A DNA stretch of 64,000 bases from the NCBI RefSeq assembly GCF_963931955.1, contig NZ_OZ008337.1, positions 1,302,001 to 1,366,000 of the forward strand, written 5' to 3'. The notes below the pieces were generated by a model, which saw only the letters and a list, made by a program, of their open reading frames with translations, was not told the origin of the DNA and searched no databases. Both the position numbers and the translations under genes were made by a program. Below, piece after piece: positions 16,651 through 24,678 of this stretch. The stretch is from Wolbachia endosymbiont (group A) of Longitarsus flavicornis (lineage in GTDB: Bacteria; Pseudomonadota; Alphaproteobacteria; Rickettsiales; Anaplasmataceae). Within the stretch, counting starts at the first letter, position 1. Each line of letters begins with the position of its first letter.

Positions 16651-18520
16651 GTGTGCCGTAGAGACACAAAGAATGTTCAAGTAAGAGCAAACTAAGTGCA
16701 AAAGCTGCACAGTAGATGAGGGTAGGTCCCTCGGAGCCGGTTTACAAGAGCAGGCTTCAAACAACCATAAGCTGCTTTGGTAAAGAGCCAAGGTAGTGAG
16801 CGTTATGGAAAAGGCATAATTATATGTCATGTAAGGAATAGAGAGATGAACGAAAGTGAACCACTGATGAAGTGTCGAAACCTTTTAAATGACGTCAAAA
16901 CCAGGGGGTCGTTTGTAACCTGGGATAAATCTATCGGGAGCTTGTTTACTGGATAGATGGCGTCCGGCATAAAGGTGGCATGAATCTATTTCAGGCTATT
17001 GTGTGGAACTACGGGAACCTGTCGTTTCGATGATAAGGGAGAAATCCAAGGAGCTAAACTCTAAGGATGAGAGTACCGATGCGAAAAACAGGGGCGGATC
17101 AGCTCGTAGTAGTGAAGAAGTTTCTGTAATGGAAATGGAGCGAAGGAGCTGAGTTATTCAGTTTTAATTATGTATCAACCGAAAGGGAGGAGTTAATGAA
17201 TAAAACAAAGTCTTTTGATATACCAAAGCAACTTATTTGTAGGGCTTATAAACAAGTATCGAAAAATAAAGGTGCGGCTGGTGTGGATGAGGTTTCGATA
17301 ACAAAGTTTGAAGAAAATCTAAAAGATAATCTGTACAAACTATGGAATAGGATGTCATCCGGAAGTTATTTTCCAGAGCCGGTAAAAGCTGTTGCGATAC
17401 CAAAAGATACAGGAGGGCAAAGAATTTTATGTGTTCCTTCAGTATTCGACAGGATAGGGCAAACGGCTGCTGCTATGTATCTAGAGCCGCTGGTAGAACC
17501 AAAATTTCATGAGGATTCATATGGTTATAGACCAAATAAGTCTGCACTGGATGCGGTAGATACAGCTCGTAAAAGATGCTGGAGGTACGATTGGACGATA
17601 GATCTTGATATATCTGGATTTTTCGACAATTTGGACCACGGCTTGGCATTGCAAGCTATCAAAAAGCACACAGACTGCAAATGGGTCATACTGTATGTTG
17701 AGAGGTGGATGAAAGCCCCCATTCAGCAAGCAGATGGCAGTAAGGTAGTTAGGGATAAAGGAGTTCCGCAAGGAGGTTCAGTTAGCCCAATCATCTCTAA
17801 TATATTCATGCATCATGTGTTTGATATATGGATGAAAAAGAACTACCCGACAGTACCATTTGAGAGGTATGTGGATGATGCGATAGTGCACTGCAGAACA
17901 GAGAAACAGGCAGAGTTTGTGAAAGTAATGATCGAAGAAAGATTGGCTGAGTATAAGTTGAAATTGCATCCTGAAAAGACACAGATAGTGTACTGTAAGG
18001 ATGACAATAGGAGTGGTGAATTTCCTAAACAAAGTTTTAATTTTCTGGGTTACACATTCAGACCCAGGTTAGCAAGAAATAAAATAGGGAAGTATTTTGT
18101 TTCATTTCTTCCAGCAATTAGCAACAAGGCCAAGAAAAAGATTACTACAACCATAAGGTCATGGAAAATGCTACGAAATACGCATATAACATTAGAGGAG
18201 ATATCAGGAAAAGTAAATCCAATAGTCAGAGGCTGGTATCAGTACTATGGCAAATTTTACAGAACTGAAGTATACAAATCTCTAAAGAATATAGAGCGGC
18301 ATCTAGAAAAGTGGGTGAAAAGGAAATATAAGAGACTCAGGAGTCACGGAAGACTAGCAAGACAATTTCTAGGAAAGGTGAGAAAGAGGTCTCCGGATAT
18401 TTTCTATCACTGGACACTAGGGTTAGGCCAAAAGGCTGAATAATGGAAGCTGTATAAATCGAGAGGTTTACGTACAGTTTTGCGAGAGACTGGTGGGGAA
18501 GTTCCACTGGTCTACTCTCC
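16651..18520 (+). mobile_element. Group II intron, copy 1 (1,870 bp)
   Basis: A ribozyme-type retroelement. It starts with the canonical GTGTG, contains a reverse transcriptase gene, and ends with a domain V hairpin at about 18447-18481: the stem AAGCTGT...ACAGTTT closed by a GAGA tetraloop, carrying the AGC triad. A domain VI-like stem and CTACTCTCC follow. I place the 3' end at 18520 because joining 16650 to 18521 restores the ankyrin frame. A conventional AY end would fall at 18515 but gives a stop codon on splicing, so the exact end is open. A second copy of the same length lies at 52583-54452. Confidence 0.9.
17196..18443 (+). CDS. Group II intron reverse transcriptase/maturase
   Basis: 415 residues. 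RT blocks are clear: GAAGVDEVSITKFEENL (26-42), SYGYRPNKSALDAV (108-121), TIDLDISGFFDNLDH (134-148), GVPQGGSVSPIISNIF (189-204) and the catalytic YVDD (225-228). A maturase (X) domain follows about residue 300 (VNPIVRGWYQYYGKF). There is no HNH endonuclease domain at the C terminus, so it is an En-minus type that would prime from nicked or replicating DNA. It helps splice its own intron and copies it into new sites. The start is preceded by GGGAGGAG. The protein is identical to that at 53128-54375. Confidence 0.95.
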   Translation: MNKTKSFDIPKQLICRAYKQVSKNKGAAGVDEVSITKFEENLKDNLYKLWNRMSSGSYFPEPVKAVAIPKDTGGQRILCVPSVFDRIGQTAAAMYLEPLVEPKFHEDSYGYRPNKSALDAVDTARKRCWRYDWTIDLDISGFFDNLDHGLALQAIKKHTDCKWVILYVERWMKAPIQQADGSKVVRDKGVPQGGSVSPIISNIFMHHVFDIWMKKNYPTVPFERYVDDAIVHCRTEKQAEFVKVMIEERLAEYKLKLHPEKTQIVYCKDDNRSGEFPKQSFNFLGYTFRPRLARNKIGKYFVSFLPAISNKAKKKITTTIRSWKMLRNTHITLEEISGKVNPIVRGWYQYYGKFYRTEVYKSLKNIERHLEKWVKRKYKRLRSHGRLARQFLGKVRKRSPDIFYHWTLGLGQKAE

Positions 18521-19076
18521 TAAATGCAAGAGATAAAAATGGTTATACACCACTACACTGTGCAGTATTTGCGAAAAGCTTAGAAAATGTAAAAGTGCTG
18601 CTAAGGGAAGGAGCAGAAGTAAATGCCACTCAATATGTCAGTGGATGTACGCCACTCCACTCTGCATGCAAAAAGGAGGAGTTGAAATAATAAAAGAGCT
18701 AGTAAAAGCAGGAGCTGAGGTTAATCAACTGAATAAATATGGTGCAACACCAATGTATTACATCTGGGAAAGTGAAAAGCATTGTCTATGTGATAGCAAA
18801 GAGAGTGAAAAGGCGAGTAAATTTCTGAGAGAAAAAGGTGGAGTAACAAAAAGTAGAGAACTGACGTGCTATGGAATAGAGAGGCTAGTGGGAGAAATAG
18901 CAGACATGTTGAATGGGAGTTATTTACCAGAGTTAAAAATAATAGAGATAGAAGAAATAAGGAAGAGAGACAAATCGCTAATAAAGAAAGAATGTCAAAA
19001 TTTAGCAAGCAAGATAATCAGCCAAGTGAATGAAATGATAGATGAGGTAGAAAATGTAGTAGGAAGAAAGGCTTAA
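18521..19076 (+). pseudogene. Ankyrin gene, 3' exon, frameshifted
   Basis: After splicing the frame reads VNARDKNGYTPLHCAVF and on to GCTPLHSACKKEELK, stopping at 18690. The natural continuation GGVEIIKELVKAGAEVNQLN is in the next frame and runs to 19076. A lost A in the run at 18670-18674 (five A where six would keep the frame) explains this. The C-terminal part (about 19 kDa when joined) has one more repeat and a charged helical tail ending in VGRKA. It is therefore a doubly disrupted ankyrin gene. Confidence 0.75.
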
Positions 19077-19114
19077 AAAGGGGACTTGATTTTAAAGAAA
19101 AGGTGAGGTGGATT

Positions 19115-19588
19115 ATGTTAAAGCTTGGCAAATTTAATAAATCAGCAAAAGAATTATCAGAGAACTCATATAAAAATATTTATGCAAGAGACGAGAATGG
19201 AAGAACAGCTCTGCATTATGCAATAGACGCAAAAACAGTGAGTTTATTAGTTGAAAAAGGAGTGAATGTAAATGCAGCAGACGTAGGAGGATATACAGCA
19301 CTGCACCTAGCAGTAACGGAGAAACGTCTAGAAATCGTGAGAGAATTGATAAAATCAGGAGCAGAAGTAAATGCTGAGGAATATGGAAATAAATGCATAC
19401 CTCTACACCTTGCGTGCATGGTAGGAGAAAGAGAAATAGTGGAGGAGCTAGTGAAAGCTGGAGGAGAAATAGAACAAGCAGATAAATTTGGAATGAAAGC
19501 AATGGATTATGCGAAAAATAGCAAAGAAGTAACCAAGGTGTTGAAGAAAGAAACAGACAGAATTGAGAAGCTATTTATGAAGGGCTAA
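19115..19588 (+). CDS. Small ankyrin-repeat protein
   Basis: 157 residues from the ATG at 19115, preceded by GAGGTGG; an in-frame GTG at 19103 would add four residues. It has about four ankyrin repeats (GRTALHYAID, GYTALHLAVTEKRLEIVREL, CIPLHLACMVGEREIVEEL, GMKAMDYAKN). There is no signal peptide or membrane segment. Ankyrin genes beside the recombinase are usual in WO prophages; the partner is probably a host protein, but this is inference. It ends 4 bases before the DUF2924 gene. Confidence 0.85.
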   Translation: MLKLGKFNKSAKELSENSYKNIYARDENGRTALHYAIDAKTVSLLVEKGVNVNAADVGGYTALHLAVTEKRLEIVRELIKSGAEVNAEEYGNKCIPLHLACMVGEREIVEELVKAGGEIEQADKFGMKAMDYAKNSKEVTKVLKKETDRIEKLFMKG

Positions 19589-19592
19589 AAAT

Positions 19593-20027
19593 ATGGAGAA
19601 AGAAATAGAAAAGAAAGTAATGAATTTAGAGAAAAAACCTTTGAATGAGCTGAGAAAAATATGGAAGAAGGTATTTGTGGAAGAAGCACCTAGATACTCA
19701 AAGAAATATCTGATACCTAGATTAGCGTATAGAATGCAGGAGGAAGCGTATGGAAAAATGTCAAGAAAAGGAGCAAAAAGACTAGAGTATCTAGCAGATC
19801 GACTAGAGAAGGGAAAAAGAATAAGTAGTGACAAACTTCCAGTAGCAGGAACAGAGCTAATATTAGAGAGAGGAGAAGAGATGCATGCGGTAATGGTAAC
19901 AGATAAGGGTTTAATCTACAGAGAAGAATTTTTTACGTCATTGTCAGCAGTAGCCGGAAAAATAATGGGAATGAGTTACAATGGGCCGCTTCTATTTGGA
20001 ATGAGAGATAAGGAGAAAGAATGCTGA
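19593..20027 (+). CDS. DUF2924 protein paired with the recombinase
   Basis: 144 residues. The family signature is complete: LEKKPLNELRKIWKKVF at the N terminus, PRLAYRMQEEAYG near 42-54, and LPVAGTELILERGEEMHAVMV, YREEFFTSLSAVAGKIMG, YNGPLLFGM at the C terminus. DUF2924 proteins nearly always lie next to large serine recombinases in prophages and may act as directionality or accessory factors. That role is inferred from the pairing, not proven. It overlaps the recombinase by 7 bases. Confidence 0.88.
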   Translation: MEKEIEKKVMNLEKKPLNELRKIWKKVFVEEAPRYSKKYLIPRLAYRMQEEAYGKMSRKGAKRLEYLADRLEKGKRISSDKLPVAGTELILERGEEMHAVMVTDKGLIYREEFFTSLSAVAGKIMGMSYNGPLLFGMRDKEKEC

Positions 20028-21505
20028 AAGAGGTAAGATGTGCGATATATACTAGGAAGTCAAATGAAGACGGGTTAGAGCAGAAGTTTAACAGTTTAGA
20101 TGCGCAGCGAGTAGCATGTGAGAAATATATAAAGAGCAAAGAAGGTTGGGTAGCATTGGCAAAAAGGTACGATGATGGAGGCTATTCAGGAAAGAATTTA
20201 GAAAGACCAGCGATAAAGGAATTATTTGAAGATGTAAAAAAAGGAGAAGTAGATTGTGTAGTAGTATATACGCTGGATAGGCTCTCGAGAGAAACAAAAG
20301 ACAGCATCGAAGTAACGTCATTTTTTAGAAGGCATAGAGTAAATTTTATAGCAGTAACACAAATATTTGACAATAATACGCCAATGGGAAAGTTTGTACA
20401 AACAGTGTTATCAGGAGCAGCACAACTAGAAAGAGAAATGATAGTAGAGAGAGTAAAAAATAAAATAGCAACATCAAAGGAGCAGGGATTGTGGATGGGG
20501 GGAACTTTGCCGCTTGGATATGATGTAAAGGATAAAGAATTAATAATAAATGAGAAAGAAGCAAAAGTGGTAAGTTATATATTTGAAAGATATTTGGAGC
20601 TGAAGTCAATGGCAGAGTTGGCAAGGGAGCTAAATAGTCAAGGTTACAGAACAAGGTCTGATATCTTTAAAAAAGCCACGGTGAGAAGAATAATAACAAA
20701 TCCAATATATATGGGAAAAATACGGCATTATGAGAAAGAGTATGAAGGAAAACATGAGGCGATAATAGAGGAAGAAAAATGGCAAAAAGCGCAGGAATTG
20801 ATAAAGAATCAACCATATAGAAAAGCAAAATATGAGGAAGCGCTACTTAGGGGAATAATCAAGTGCAAGAGCTGCGATGTAAATATGACATTAACGTATG
20901 CGAAAAAAGAGAATAAAAGGTATCGATATTACATATGTAATAATCACTTAAGGGGAAAAGGTTGTGAATCAATAAACAGAACTGTAGTAGCAGGAGAAGT
21001 AGAAAAAGAAGTGATGAAGAAAGCTGAACAGCTATATGAAAAATGGGGAAAAAAAGCGGAAGAGTGGAAAAATTTAAGCTTTGGAAAACAGAAAGAAGTA
21101 GTGAAAAAGTTAATAAAAGGAGTAATGATAAAAGAAGATGGAATAGAGGTGAGTTTAGAGGATAAGGTGGAATTTATACCAATAAAAAAGAAAGGAAAGA
21201 AATGCACAGTAATTGAGCCAGAAGGCAAAACAAACAATGCACTACTGAAAGCAGTGGTAAGGGCTCATCTGTGGAAACGTCAACTGGAGGCAGGAAAATA
21301 TGCAAGTGTGAAGGAACTGAGCGTTAAAATTAATATAGGTACAAGACGTATACAGCAAATTTTGAGGTTGAACTATTTAGCACCAAAGATTAAAGAAGAC
21401 ATAGTAAATGGGAGGCAGCCAAGGGGTTTGAAATTAGTTGATTTGAGAGAAATACCGATGCTGTGGAGTGAGCAAAGGGAGAAATTTTACGGCTCAGCGT
21501 CGTAA
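20021..21505 (+). CDS. Large serine recombinase (WO integrase)
   Basis: 494 residues. The resolvase domain has AIYTRKSNEDG with the nucleophile Ser14, YDDGGYSGKNLERPAI (50-65), VYTLDRLSRETKDS and TPMGKFVQTVLSGAAQLEREM. The recombinase domain starts near residue 165 (LPLGYDVKDKEL) and a zinc ribbon is at CKSCDVNMTL...YYICNN. A coiled-coil-like stretch follows. It would integrate and excise the prophage at its att site, which I cannot locate. It appears intact, unlike the second recombinase at 42373-43623. Coupled to DUF2924. Confidence 0.93.
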   Translation: MLKEVRCAIYTRKSNEDGLEQKFNSLDAQRVACEKYIKSKEGWVALAKRYDDGGYSGKNLERPAIKELFEDVKKGEVDCVVVYTLDRLSRETKDSIEVTSFFRRHRVNFIAVTQIFDNNTPMGKFVQTVLSGAAQLEREMIVERVKNKIATSKEQGLWMGGTLPLGYDVKDKELIINEKEAKVVSYIFERYLELKSMAELARELNSQGYRTRSDIFKKATVRRIITNPIYMGKIRHYEKEYEGKHEAIIEEEKWQKAQELIKNQPYRKAKYEEALLRGIIKCKSCDVNMTLTYAKKENKRYRYYICNNHLRGKGCESINRTVVAGEVEKEVMKKAEQLYEKWGKKAEEWKNLSFGKQKEVVKKLIKGVMIKEDGIEVSLEDKVEFIPIKKKGKKCTVIEPEGKTNNALLKAVVRAHLWKRQLEAGKYASVKELSVKINIGTRRIQQILRLNYLAPKIKEDIVNGRQPRGLKLVDLREIPMLWSEQREKFYGSAS

Positions 21506-21790
21506 CGTTTATAAAAACAACAATATGAAAAAACATCGAAAAAAGTATGTGCCAGAAAATTAAAAAAGGTTATTGCAAAAGGAGCTACTACAAAGGGCCA
21601 CACAAAAAGATGCTGAAATTGATATAGAAAAGTAAGTCAATGTTACAGAATCAATTATGCGAAAAATATCAATATAAATAATGAAGATTTTAGCATACTG
21701 GATGCAACAATGGTAGAAAATGATCCAAAATCTATAAATTATAGTAGTTTATATTTAAATAATAATCTTTAATCTTTATGGCAAATTAAT
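21506..21790. other. Gap after the integrase
   Basis: 285 bp with no gene. A short frame just before the convergent ankyrin gene (NNEDFSILDATMVENDPK, about 21679-21732) looks like the tail of a lost ankyrin-type gene. In prophages of this kind the attachment site usually lies beside the integrase, so attL or attR could be here, but without a second copy in the window I cannot define it. Confidence 0.35.
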
Positions 21791-23863
21791 CTACCTAGAA
21801 ACTTCTCTCCTAGGATCAGAAGTCCTTCTTAATTCTTCACGTTCTGTCCATTTGTTGTTAGACTCGCTTATTACTTCAGGACGCATTAATCCACCAGATC
21901 TTTCAAAATATCCCTGTTTAATAGCATCGTAGACCCAGTAGTTACCAAGCTCGCAATCATTGCCTAACTCTTCTTCGCGATCTTTGAATTTTTCTAATAT
22001 TTCTTCTCTATTACTCACTTCTACTATAATTTTGCTTTTATTCTGTATGTCAGGATATAGCCTAACGTCTACATTTCCCAAACTAGTATAGAAAGTTAAT
22101 ACTATATTGCTGCCTTCTGTAAGATCTGTGTAATACCTTATTCCACCTTCGGTTTGAATTTCTACTTCACTTTTACCAATCCTTATTATATCTCTTTCAT
22201 ATTTTATGCTTCCCTGAGTTAATCCTAAATTTCCTGCTCTATCTGTAATCTTTGCAACATCTATTATGCTGTCTCCAGAATATTCTAAGTAGAGAGTAGA
22301 GTTATCTATTCTTACATCATATAACTCACCATTGATGGTACTTTTCGCCAATTCAATAAATTTATGAGCATTGCTAATATAATTTTCATGAGCTTTTACC
22401 ACATTAGCTTTATGATCATAAAATTCTGACTCCAGTGCATCAACTACACCAATACCAATTTTATTGTTAAACACTGCTCCCCTTGATACCAACTTACATA
22501 TTATGCTGCTGGCAACTTTAGGATTTTTCTCTAATTTACTGATTTTTTCTATTACGTGATCTACAAAATTATATGCTTTTTTACCTTGAGAAGAACGCTC
22601 AGAAAAACCAATCCTTACTCCGGAACTTATAGCTTTATTTACGACCTCTTCTAGTTTATACATATCTCGAGCCTCAGATATCTTATTTAAAAATTTGTTC
22701 AGCTTTACCTGATTTGGTGTATTCCATAAAGTCGATTTTACACAATACTTTTCTCCCACATTATAAAAAGATCCACGACAATCCAAGAGAGAATCTTCTT
22801 TCTTGCAAAAACTACCTGCGTCTACTGATAGAAATAAATCTACTACTTCCTTATCAATGTCCCGAGCATAATTAAGTATTTTTGACCTACCATCTCTGTC
22901 TCGAATACTGAGAATCATTTTCAGATCTTCACTACTCTTGTGTTTATCTAGAAACTCTTTTAAACTTTTAGTGGAGTGAACGAAGTTAGCGAAATAACCT
23001 GGACGATCTTCATCTTTACTCCAAATACAATCCTGATATGCATAAAAACATTCATTAAGTATAAAATACAATTCTTCACTCAAATTTTTTTGTTTGTCAG
23101 TGAAAAAGCATTCCTCAATATAGTAGTAATGATTATCAATTGCGATCTGCAGTGGGGTTGCTCCTTTTTTATCCTGTATGTTAGAATTAGCTTTTTTCTC
23201 TATAAGTAAATTAACATAGTCAGCATGACCAATACTAGCGGCATGATGTAAGGGTGTTTCTCCTCTGTGATCTTGTATATTAGGATTGGCCTTTCCTTTT
23301 AAAAGAGAAGCTGCACTAGCAAGAACATCAGTATAATGCAGGGGAGTCCTTCCTTTATCATTCTGTATATTAGGATTAGCACCTGCCTCTAAGAGTAAAT
23401 CTACAGCTTCATTATATTCTTCAGTTACCTTACCTACAGAAGACACTAGGTGCAATACTGTTAATCCAGATTCTCCTCTTTTAAGGTTAAGAACAGTTTT
23501 AAGGTCTTGATTATTCTTATTGATTTGTAGGAAATTTTTAAGTTTTTCAATATAGTACTCACAATGTCTATCTTCTTTTTGATCATAATGACATGGATCT
23601 AAACTTTTAAGAATATTTAGTAATTCTCTATTTAACTCCTTTTGACTTCCTGTTAAATTAGGTGTACTAGCAATCCATGTACATACTATACCCTCAAACG
23701 AAAGTTTACTATCCATTAAAAGACGAGAATTAAGCGATGAAAAAAGATGTTTTTTTATCAATTGATACTCTGCATCTAATATTTTGTCAGTGCTTAAATC
23801 TTCTCCTAGCTTTTGCTCATATGCTTTTTTATCTTGCCCAGTAATACATTCATTAACAATCAT
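21791..23863 (-). CDS. 690-residue ankyrin-repeat protein
   Basis: Residues 1 to about 125 are helical and unfamiliar. Residues about 130-250 hold four or five ankyrin repeats (GLTVLHLVSSV, GRTPLHYTDVLA, GETPLHHAASIGHADYVNLL, GATPLQIAIDN). The middle is helical, and residues about 490-620 look beta-rich (LYDVRIDNSTLYLEYSGDS, IIRIGKSEVEIQTEGG, NIVLTFYTSLGNVDVRLYP). No signal peptide. It is transcribed away from the giant OTU gene across an 815-bp gap. It is probably a host-interacting effector of the WO accessory module; this is inference from domain type and neighbourhood. The C-terminal domain is not one I recognise. Confidence 0.88.
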   Translation of the reverse strand: MIVNECITGQDKKAYEQKLGEDLSTDKILDAEYQLIKKHLFSSLNSRLLMDSKLSFEGIVCTWIASTPNLTGSQKELNRELLNILKSLDPCHYDQKEDRHCEYYIEKLKNFLQINKNNQDLKTVLNLKRGESGLTVLHLVSSVGKVTEEYNEAVDLLLEAGANPNIQNDKGRTPLHYTDVLASAASLLKGKANPNIQDHRGETPLHHAASIGHADYVNLLIEKKANSNIQDKKGATPLQIAIDNHYYYIEECFFTDKQKNLSEELYFILNECFYAYQDCIWSKDEDRPGYFANFVHSTKSLKEFLDKHKSSEDLKMILSIRDRDGRSKILNYARDIDKEVVDLFLSVDAGSFCKKEDSLLDCRGSFYNVGEKYCVKSTLWNTPNQVKLNKFLNKISEARDMYKLEEVVNKAISSGVRIGFSERSSQGKKAYNFVDHVIEKISKLEKNPKVASSIICKLVSRGAVFNNKIGIGVVDALESEFYDHKANVVKAHENYISNAHKFIELAKSTINGELYDVRIDNSTLYLEYSGDSIIDVAKITDRAGNLGLTQGSIKYERDIIRIGKSEVEIQTEGGIRYYTDLTEGSNIVLTFYTSLGNVDVRLYPDIQNKSKIIVEVSNREEILEKFKDREEELGNDCELGNYWVYDAIKQGYFERSGGLMRPEVISESNNKWTEREELRRTSDPRREVSR

Positions 23864-24678
23864 ATCACACCTCTTACTAGCCTAGATATATTATGTACAA
23901 TATATAATATTAGTCAAGCTAATTTCAACATAATCTTTTTACTACTTATGTAGTTAAGCTTTTGTTAAGTTTTTATGGTGAGTAATAATGGAGTATATAG
24001 AGAGGTTAAAAGTTGTTTATTACTGGAAGTTTTAGCCAATTTTACTATAGATGAATATAGTTAAGACCTATATTTGATATTACTACTATAAGAGCATGAT
24101 GGATTATGCTTTAAAGGAGTGGAAAAACTGCTGAAGATTATACAGTAACCTGCGGAGCAACTTCAGCAGAATAAACAAACACATGCCAGTATTAGTAGAG
24201 AATTATTTATAAGTCAACTAACTTTTTCAAAAAATACTTTAGTAAAAGTACCATGCTAGCTAGTGTTATAAAGAATTGAATTATTGACTCTTCCTAAGAT
24301 TGCAAAAAAGGTCGTATATTTGTGAGAACAAGCTGCGTAAAATAAGGTTATAAAAATAGAAGCTTGAAATCTTTGCAACAAAATTGGGTAAAACAGTTCG
24401 TATGTAGATATGGATGAAATGGTCTAATATGGCTAGTTTTAGCGTATAGCAAAATCACTATATTAAAAAGTTCGTATGGTACACGTGGTAGACCATAAGA
24501 TTCCAAAGAAAATTGTTCTCACGCTTGCTTGTTAATTATGCAAAGGTAAAATCATATTACTAATTTAATAATAAAAAATATAAATATATATACCAATCTT
24601 TTATTAGTCATAAAAAAAAACTTGCCTTGATGATTTTTTTTAAGTAACTTGCTAAAAGTTTAATATGATGAGTTTTAT
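23864..24678. other. Divergent intergenic region
   Basis: 815 bp between two large divergent genes. It must contain both promoters, but I see no clear -35/-10 pair. The word AGTTCGTATG occurs twice (about 24391 and 24470). Scattered stops in all frames suggest decayed sequence. Nothing else can be supported. Confidence 0.5.

Noticed and set aside
17517..18032. Antisense frames in the intron reverse transcriptase
   Set aside because: Identical in both intron copies only because the element is duplicated. No coding signals.
24600..24678. Consensus promoter just before the giant gene
   Set aside because: TATGAT at 24664-24669 has no -35 box at suitable spacing, and would leave a leader of only a few bases.
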